Of a stretch of 64,000 nt of DNA, positions 58,829 to 64,000 are shown one piece after another; position 1 is the stretch's first letter; every line of letters starts with the position of its first letter. Source of the DNA: Erythrobacter sp. YJ-T3-07. GTDB lineage: Bacteria > Pseudomonadota > Alphaproteobacteria > Sphingomonadales > Sphingomonadaceae. The notes under the pieces are model-generated. The model was not told the DNA's origin and did not search any database. It saw only the letters and a list, made by a program, of their open reading frames with translations. The translations under genes were made by a program, and so were the position numbers. The stretch covers positions 2,507,001-2,571,000 of the forward strand of contig NZ_JAEAGP010000001.1 in the NCBI RefSeq assembly GCF_015999305.1, in the 5' to 3' direction.

Positions 58829-60258
58829 GCGTTCTTGCCCGGCGCAGCGCCGCCCAGTTCGCCGTCGATATATTTCATCATGGTATCCTGGAACTGGCGC
58901 AGGCGGATTTCCTGATAATTGCCCAGCTGGACCTCCCCCGTCTTGTGCACCTTCAGCCCTTCCTGAACGTAGGGCAGATTGTCCATGTCCTGCTCGAACA
59001 CTTCGCCCAGCCCGCCCAGCTCGGGCGCTTCGGTCCACTTCTGGTCGATGGTAAGATACTTGAGCGGCGCGCCCGCAGGCTTGGGCTCGCCCTTCTTCAC
59101 CCGCGCCAGCACGCGCACTTCCATGACGCAGGTATCGGGCGTCTTTCCGGGATACCAGCGGTAGACGATATTGGGCATGTAGCCGCCCCAAGGCGCGAAG
59201 TTGGGGAACACGTTGTAGACCAGCGCATCGAGCACTTCGGCGTCCGTCGCATGCGAATGGTCGTAACCGGTCTGCTCGGTATAGACCTCGCGCATCCGGT
59301 CACCCAGTGCTTCGCGCGCGGTCTTGCCTTGGGGCACCTCGATCGCCATCGGATCGGCATCGGGGTCGTAGTTGTCGGAACTGCGCCCGTTATACTTGAT
59401 GAACTCGTCGACGATCCACTGCTCGCCCTGCCCCTCGGCGACGTGGGGGCTCATCACCCCGAACGGCACCAGGTTGACGTTCACGTGATCGCCATAGGTC
59501 CAGTAGGCACCGTTGCAGTCGCCGGTGAAGGGCAGCAGCTGCGGGTGCGTGACGACCGTGTGCCAGGCCTCCATGAAGGCCTCGGCCGTCACCTTCCAGT
59601 TGGCCGGAACCTCCTTCGCCACGCGCATCACGGTGACGCATTCGTCGTGCCGCCAGCGCTTGAAGTGATCGGGCAGCGGCGCGAGGTATTCCTCCAGGCT
59701 CGGGCCGCCCTTCTCCTCGCGGATGAAGATATAGCCCTGCCAATGGCCGACTTCGGCATCGGGCAGGTCGAGGTTCTTGTCCTTGAGATGCGGGAAATCC
59801 CACTGGCACGGCGCCTTGTTGAAGCTGCCGTCCTTGTTCCACGAGAACGCGTGGAACGGACAGGTAAAGCCGTCGGGCGCGCTGCCGTCCTCGGTGCGCA
59901 GCTTGCGGCCGCGGTGCAGGCAGACATTGTGCATCGCGCGGACCGATCCGTCTTCCTGTCGCACCACCAGCCACGATCGACCGGCGATCTCGTGCACGAT
60001 GTAATCGCCGGGCTCGGGCAGGTCTTCCTCGCGCGCGGCGAACTGCCACACGTAGGGCCACATCCGCTCCCGCTCCAGCCGGGCGAACTCCTCGCTGGTG
60101 TAGCGCTCCGCCGGGATCGGTTCGGAGCCGCGATATTCGTAGCTTTCCTCGATCAGGAAATCGGGCACTTCGCGCGAATCGCGCTTCATGAAATCGACCC
60201 AGGTATCGCCTTCGCTGCGATCCTGGCCGGGTACTACCTGCGGATCTTGTTCGGCCAT
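58825..60258 (-). CDS. Rieske [2Fe-2S] ring-hydroxylating oxygenase, alpha subunit
   Basis: This 477-residue oxygenase starts at ATG 60258 with AGAGGA seven bases upstream. The Rieske cluster is bound by NVCLHRGRKL and CPFHAFSW near residues 111 and 131 (CxH, CxxH). The catalytic domain has EAFMEAWHTVVTHPQLLPF near residue 226, giving the two iron His and a Glu in the bridging position usually filled by Asp; Glu also occurs in carnitine and related monooxygenases. No beta subunit, ferredoxin or reductase is adjacent. It is the upstream partner of the ThuA gene and divergent from three SDRs. Confidence 0.93.
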   Translation of the reverse strand: MAEQDPQVVPGQDRSEGDTWVDFMKRDSREVPDFLIEESYEYRGSEPIPAERYTSEEFARLERERMWPYVWQFAAREEDLPEPGDYIVHEIAGRSWLVVRQEDGSVRAMHNVCLHRGRKLRTEDGSAPDGFTCPFHAFSWNKDGSFNKAPCQWDFPHLKDKNLDLPDAEVGHWQGYIFIREEKGGPSLEEYLAPLPDHFKRWRHDECVTVMRVAKEVPANWKVTAEAFMEAWHTVVTHPQLLPFTGDCNGAYWTYGDHVNVNLVPFGVMSPHVAEGQGEQWIVDEFIKYNGRSSDNYDPDADPMAIEVPQGKTAREALGDRMREVYTEQTGYDHSHATDAEVLDALVYNVFPNFAPWGGYMPNIVYRWYPGKTPDTCVMEVRVLARVKKGEPKPAGAPLKYLTIDQKWTEAPELGGLGEVFEQDMDNLPYVQEGLKVHKTGEVQLGNYQEIRLRQFQDTMMKYIDGELGGAAPGKNA

Positions 60259-60409
60259 GTCAGTGTCCTCTCGCGCCGTCTGCGTGCGGCTTCTCGTTTG
60301 CATCCGTAATGCCGACCGCGGCCCATGTCGTCACCTTGCCGAAATCATAGGTTACAGAGCATGGCGTGCGCGGCAGGATCGCCTGAATAAGAAAATGGGA
60401 GAGCAGGAT

Positions 60410-61192
60410 TTGACTGAACGGCTGGCAGGCAAGGTCGCGCTGGTTACCGGCGGGACGAGCGGCATCGGCGCAGGCACCGTGGCGCGCCTTCGCAACGATG
60501 GGGCGCAGGTATTTTTCACTGGCCGCAACGAAGACGCCGGCAGCGAGATCGCGGGGCAGACCGGCGCAAAATTCATCCGCCACGAAGTGTCCGATGTGGA
60601 TGGCTGGGCCGACGTGATCGCGCAGATTCGCAACGCGCATGGCCGGCTGGACATCGCCTTTGCCAATGCCGGCATGGAACGCGGCGACGGCAGTGTTGAG
60701 GATATATCGCTCGACGGGTGGAACGGCATCCTCGCGGTCAACCAGACCGGCGTGATGCTGACCGTGCAGCACGCGATCCGCGCAATGCGCGAAAATCCCG
60801 ATGGGCCGACCGGCTCGATCATCATCAATTCCTCGATGAACGCGAACCGCGCGATGGGCAATTTCGTCGCCTATTCGGTGACCAAGGCGGCGGTGGTGGC
60901 GCTGGCGAAGTCTGCCGCGATCCATTGCGGCAACCAGGGCTACAAGATCCGCGTAAATGCGATCCTGCCCGGTGTGGTGGAGACTGCGCTGATTTCCAAC
61001 CTGATCGCCAGCAACGAAAACCCAGACGCGATGCGTGCCGGTTACGCCGGCATGTCCCCACTCAAGCGCATGGGCGAGGTCGACGAAATCGCGGCCCTGG
61101 TGTCGTTCCTCGGATCGGACGAGGCGGCGTTTATTTCCGGCGCGGACCTGACAATCGACGGCGCCAGCACCGCCGGGATGATGGGGCTGTGA
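60410..61192 (+). CDS. Short-chain dehydrogenase/reductase
   Basis: This is a classical SDR of 260 residues from TTG 60410. That start is preferred because GGGAGAG sits six bases upstream, whereas ATG 60395, five codons earlier, has no ribosome site. The cofactor motif TGGTSGIG, FANAG, serine in IIINSSMNAN and YSVTK are all present. The C-terminal FISGADLTIDGASTAGMM is typical. It is the first of three SDRs with overlapping starts and probably oxidises the hydroxyls introduced by the neighbouring Rieske enzyme. Confidence 0.9.
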   Translation: MTERLAGKVALVTGGTSGIGAGTVARLRNDGAQVFFTGRNEDAGSEIAGQTGAKFIRHEVSDVDGWADVIAQIRNAHGRLDIAFANAGMERGDGSVEDISLDGWNGILAVNQTGVMLTVQHAIRAMRENPDGPTGSIIINSSMNANRAMGNFVAYSVTKAAVVALAKSAAIHCGNQGYKIRVNAILPGVVETALISNLIASNENPDAMRAGYAGMSPLKRMGEVDEIAALVSFLGSDEAAFISGADLTIDGASTAGMMGL

Positions 61193-61992
61193 GCGCGGGC
61201 AGGCTCGCGGACCGCGTTGCCTTCGTGACCGGGGGCCTGCGCGGAATTGGCCATGCGGCTGCCGCGCGGATGCTTGATGAGGGCGCAACCGTGATCGTCA
61301 GCGACCTCGATTCCGAAAGCGACGCGCACAACCTGCTTGGCGATCTGGCCGACAGGGTCGGCTACGTGCAGGCCAACGTGACCGACGAAGCCGACTGGGC
61401 GCGCGCGCTCGACCATGTGAAGCAGGCGCACGGCGCGTGCCACATCCTGGTCAACAATGCCGGGATCGATCTGACCGGCGCGGTCGAAACGCTCGAGCTG
61501 GAAGACTGGCGGCGGATCATGGCGATCAATGTCGACGGCGTGTTCATGGGCACCAAGCGCTTCGTACCCCTGATGGCTGAAAGCGGCAGCGCTGTCGAAG
61601 GCGGGTCGAGCATCGTCAACGTCAGCTCGATCATGGGGCTGGTCGGCTATGCCGAAGTCTCCGCCTACAACGCCAGCAAGGGCGCGGTGCGGCTGTTCAC
61701 AAAGGGCATCGCGATCGAGTTCGCGACCAAGGGCATACCGATCCGCGCCAATTCGGTGCATCCCGGCTTCGTCGAGACGCCGCTGCTCAAGGCAGGTTTT
61801 CAGCGCTGGGTCGACAAGGGCGTGGCCGAGAAACCGCAGGATCTGGTCGACGCGATGAATGCCGCGACCCCGATGGGCAGGCTCGCCCAGCCGCGCGAGA
61901 TTGCGGCGGGCATCGCCTTTCTGGCGGGGCCGGACGCAAGCTACATGACCGGATCGGAAATGGTGATCGACGGAGGATGGACCGCACAATGA
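61189..61992 (+). CDS. Short-chain dehydrogenase/reductase
   Basis: This 267-residue SDR starts at GTG 61189, which overlaps the previous stop as GTGA. It has TGGLRGIG near residue 15, LVNNAGID near residue 89, serine in IVNVSSIMG, YNASKGAV near residue 160 and HPGFVETPL. The C-terminal YMTGSEMVIDGGWTAQ is typical of NAD-dependent hydroxysteroid and similar dehydrogenases. It is coupled to both neighbours. Confidence 0.92.
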   Translation: MSAGRLADRVAFVTGGLRGIGHAAAARMLDEGATVIVSDLDSESDAHNLLGDLADRVGYVQANVTDEADWARALDHVKQAHGACHILVNNAGIDLTGAVETLELEDWRRIMAINVDGVFMGTKRFVPLMAESGSAVEGGSSIVNVSSIMGLVGYAEVSAYNASKGAVRLFTKGIAIEFATKGIPIRANSVHPGFVETPLLKAGFQRWVDKGVAEKPQDLVDAMNAATPMGRLAQPREIAAGIAFLAGPDASYMTGSEMVIDGGWTAQ

Positions 61993-62765
61993 CAATCGCA
62001 CTCGAAGGAATTGTCGCGCTGGTGACCGGCGCGAACGGCGGCATCGGCCGCGAAGTCGTCAAGGCAATGAAGGCGGCAGGCGCCACCGTGATCGCCAGCG
62101 ATCTGGCCGAGGGCGACGAAAGCGGCGCAGACCACTACTTCCGCCACGATGTCTCCAAGGCGGACGACTGGCAGGAGATCGCAGCTTTCGTGAAGACGGA
62201 GTTCGGCCACCTCGATGCGCTGGTGAACAATGCCGGCATCTCGACCGTGGCCTCGTTCGAGGAGACGCCGCTGAGCGAGTTCCACCGGATCAATTCGGTC
62301 AATCTCGACAGCATCGTGATCGGCACGCAGGCCTTGATGGAGATGCTCAAGGCAGGCGGGAAGCGGCGCGAGAGCGGGGCTTCGGTGGTCAACTTCTCCA
62401 GTGTCGGCGGGCAGCGCGGCGCGCCGTTCAACGCGGCCTATTGCACCAGCAAGGCCGCGGTCGCGATGCTCAGCAAGTGCACCGGCGCGGAGTTCGCTGC
62501 GCTGGGATACAATATCCGCGTCAACAGCGTGCATCCCGGCGGGATCGATACCGGCATGATGCGCTCGATCGCGGCCCGCTATGTCGAACTGGGCGCTGCC
62601 CCCGACGTCGACACCGCGCTGGCCAATGTCGCCACGCGTCACCCGATCGGCCGGATGGGCCGGCCCGACGAACTGGCAGGCGGGGTCGTCTTCCTGTGCT
62701 CCGACGCAGCGAGCTTCATGACCTGCGAAGAACTCAACATCGACGGCGGCTACGTCTTCACCTGA
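61989..62765 (+). CDS. Short-chain dehydrogenase/reductase
   Basis: This 258-residue SDR starts at ATG 61989, which overlaps the previous stop as ATGA. An in-frame ATG at 61977 directly abuts the GGAGG site and is a worse start. It has TGANGGIG near residue 13, LVNNAGIS near residue 76, VVNFSSVGG, YCTSKAAV near residue 150 and HPGGIDTGM. The C-terminal FMTCEELNIDGGYVFT is typical. It completes a three-gene SDR run and is followed by a GC hairpin. Confidence 0.92.
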   Translation: MTIALEGIVALVTGANGGIGREVVKAMKAAGATVIASDLAEGDESGADHYFRHDVSKADDWQEIAAFVKTEFGHLDALVNNAGISTVASFEETPLSEFHRINSVNLDSIVIGTQALMEMLKAGGKRRESGASVVNFSSVGGQRGAPFNAAYCTSKAAVAMLSKCTGAEFAALGYNIRVNSVHPGGIDTGMMRSIAARYVELGAAPDVDTALANVATRHPIGRMGRPDELAGGVVFLCSDAASFMTCEELNIDGGYVFT

Positions 62766-62771
62766 GCGGAT

Positions 62772-62795
62772 ACCGGGCCGCGCGAGTGGCCCGGT
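62772..62795. terminator. Hairpin between convergent SDR and NTF2 genes
   Basis: A perfect eight-base inverted repeat (ACCGGGCC 62772-62779, GGCCCGGT 62788-62795) encloses an eight-base loop. It lacks a U-tract, so it is either a weak or a factor-assisted terminator. Confidence 0.45.
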
Positions 62796-62798
62796 CCC

Positions 62799-63206
62799 TC
62801 AGCGAAAAGGCGTAAAGGTCAGTCGCGCGATCCGCCAGGCTCCGTCGACCTTGCGCGCATCCACCGCATAGGCACCGCGCATCGAGAAGGCATCGCCCCC
62901 GTTCGGCTTGCCATGCGCAACAATATAGGCGCTCACCTGCGCGGTCTCCGTATCGCCGGTCTCGACGAGGAAGTTGGAGAGGTAGTGCTCCAGCGACGCC
63001 ATGCTCGTGAACATGCCGTCGATCATCGCGCGTACCGCCGCGCGCCCTTCGGCAACGGGCGCGCCAACCGCCGAATTGTCGAGCACGCCATCCTCGGCGT
63101 AGTAGGCGGCCGCATCGTCCGCGCTCGCTCGGCGGTCGATCGCGCGGCAATAGCCGACCAGCATATCCTGCAGGGCGAGGCGGTCCTCGATCCCAATCCC
63201 GCTCAT
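62799..63206 (-). CDS. SnoaL-like NTF2 protein, possible dioxygenase partner
   Basis: This 135-residue NTF2-fold protein has RLALQDMLVGYCRAIDRRASADD and YYAEDGVLDNSAVGAPVAEGRAA near its N-terminus and AYIVAHGKPNGGDAFSMRGAYAVDARKVDGAWRI-type strands near its C-terminus. It resembles the small (beta) subunit fold of ring-hydroxylating dioxygenases and lies directly downstream of a Rieske alpha-subunit gene, overlapping by four bases. A true beta subunit is usually about 160-190 residues, so it may be a reduced one or an isomerase-like enzyme. Confidence 0.87.
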   Translation of the reverse strand: MSGIGIEDRLALQDMLVGYCRAIDRRASADDAAAYYAEDGVLDNSAVGAPVAEGRAAVRAMIDGMFTSMASLEHYLSNFLVETGDTETAQVSAYIVAHGKPNGGDAFSMRGAYAVDARKVDGAWRIARLTFTPFR

Positions 63207-64000
63207 TTCGTCTGTTCCATACCGCCGAAATGCTGTTGCGGCTCGGTCGGCCCGCCCAGCACGATGTCGTTGAGCAGTTCATGGAAGCGCTGGATGCGCT
63301 TTTCCTGGTGGGTCAGGATGCAGCCCTTGAACCCACGCGAATTGAGGCCCTGCTGCTGCGTGGTCCCGATCGAAAGGTCCTGATCGGCCACGAAGCCCAG
63401 CGACTGGCCATCGCCGTAGACCGAATGACGCGCCTCGGCATCATGGCGCAATGGCAGTTCGCCGACCGGGGTCACCACGGTCTCCATCCCTTCCACCGGC
63501 GGATAGAGGCACCAGTGCTGGAACACGCACTTCGCCGGGTCCGTCGGGTGCGGTTCGGTGCGCAGGATCTGGCACTGTTCGGGCGACATGGTCAGCGTCA
63601 GGTTGGGGAACATCGTGCAGTGGAAATAGTCGACCAGCTGCTGGTCAGACATCTGGTGGTAATTGGTGAAACCACGGCCCGGCCCCAGCCGCCGCTTGGC
63701 CTCGATGATCGCCTCGCGGATCTCCGCCGGTCGGCCCTCGTATTCGTCCGGATCGACGTCCCACTGCCGGGCGATCTCATCCAGCGGGGTCGGCACCGCT
63801 TCGAAGTGCTGGCGGGTGGTCGCCTGATGGCCCTTCATCCACATCGCGTTGTGACCGCTATCGTACATCTCGAACACGGTGTCGGGCAGGCCGTCATTGA
63901 TGAAGGTCGCCAGTTCGGGATGGATCGTGGGCAGGTGATAGCTCTCGTTGAAATTGTCGCGGATGATCTTCCAGTTGAACTCCGCATCGGCGGAAATGTT
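63203..64000 (-). CDS. Rieske-type ring-hydroxylating oxygenase alpha subunit, C-terminal part (5' end outside window)
   Basis: The frame is open from 64000 to its stop at 63203, giving 265 residues of the catalytic domain. The N-terminal Rieske domain lies outside. The first visible residues read NWKIIRDNFNESYHLPTIHP, supplying the iron His pair and a Glu in the bridging position. HCTMFPNLTLTMSPEQCQIL and FQHWCLYPPVEGMETV match the beta-sheet core of large alpha subunits, and QQGLNSRGFKGCILTHQEKRIQRFH is the usual C-terminus. It is paired with the NTF2-fold gene after it. Confidence 0.93.
   Translation of the reverse strand, partial: NISADAEFNWKIIRDNFNESYHLPTIHPELATFINDGLPDTVFEMYDSGHNAMWMKGHQATTRQHFEAVPTPLDEIARQWDVDPDEYEGRPAEIREAIIEAKRRLGPGRGFTNYHQMSDQQLVDYFHCTMFPNLTLTMSPEQCQILRTEPHPTDPAKCVFQHWCLYPPVEGMETVVTPVGELPLRHDAEARHSVYGDGQSLGFVADQDLSIGTTQQQGLNSRGFKGCILTHQEKRIQRFHELLNDIVLGGPTEPQQHFGGMEQTK

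Noticed and set aside
1..64000. tRNA, rRNA, CRISPR arrays, insertion sequences, integrases and attachment sites
   Set aside because: None could be recognised by eye. No direct-repeat arrays or transposase-like reading frames were seen, though short RNA genes could be missed without a covariance search.

Overview
The window is about 64 kb of high-GC, gene-dense DNA. It most likely comes from an aerobic alphaproteobacterium of the order Sphingomonadales, in the Erythrobacter/Novosphingobium sphere. That call rests on two TonB-dependent receptors, one in a FecI/FecR operon; dense runs of SDR, acyl-CoA, thiolase and Rieske genes; a MerC/DUF1826 pair; and an unmistakable 8-vinyl chlorophyllide reductase (BciA), which points to an aerobic anoxygenic phototroph lineage. 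I saw no rRNA, tRNA, insertion sequence, integrase or CRISPR array.

Layout. 1-3400: FecI-type sigma factor, FecR anti-sigma factor and an STN-domain TonB receptor (cut by the left edge). 3673-19919: a CoA-ester catabolic block with SCP2-type and classical thiolases, a feruloyl-CoA-synthetase-like ligase and a second acyl-CoA ligase, a nitronate monooxygenase, a DapB-like reductase, a carotenoid/lignostilbene oxygenase, an MFS transporter, a double-HxlR regulator, two SDRs and four NTF2-fold proteins. 20034-22373: a second TonB receptor behind a bidirectional terminator. 22792-26328: a ferredoxin-reductase-like flavoprotein, bciA and a DUF2855 protein. 26419-34653: a two-component system divergent from a HlyD/ABC/FtsX/TolC efflux operon. 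34743-36431: copper delivery (DUF2946, PCu(A)C, Sco1). 36455-41250: a TetR-EmrB-EmrA-NodT efflux operon behind a 44-bp palindromic operator. 41393-43907: MerC/DUF1826 divergent from a Tat-exported PhoX-like protein, with a Zur-like box between.

43934-54249 is one tightly packed ten-gene minus-strand operon: DUF35, SCP2-type thiolase, acyl-CoA dehydrogenase, 2-oxoacid dehydrogenase E1-alpha, E1-beta and E2, VOC protein, cytochrome P450, an ACAD11-like dehydrogenase and a phosphotransferase. I read it as a CoA-dependent route for a hydroxylated, probably branched or alicyclic acid. The last two genes look like a split version of the ACAD10/11 (LvaA/LvaC-like) kinase-dehydrogenase that removes a hydroxyl group by phosphorylation and elimination. 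54377-64000 continues the catabolic theme: GMC oxidoreductase, LuxR solo, acyl-CoA dehydrogenase, ThuA protein, a Rieske oxygenase, three overlapping SDRs, a fifth NTF2 protein and a second Rieske oxygenase cut by the right edge.

Together the TonB receptors and MFS protein could import a hydrophobic aromatic, terpenoid or steroid-like substrate. P450, Rieske, GMC and SDR enzymes would oxidise it, CoA ligases activate it, and the acyl-CoA dehydrogenases, thiolases and oxoacid dehydrogenase shorten it. The actual substrate cannot be read from the sequence.
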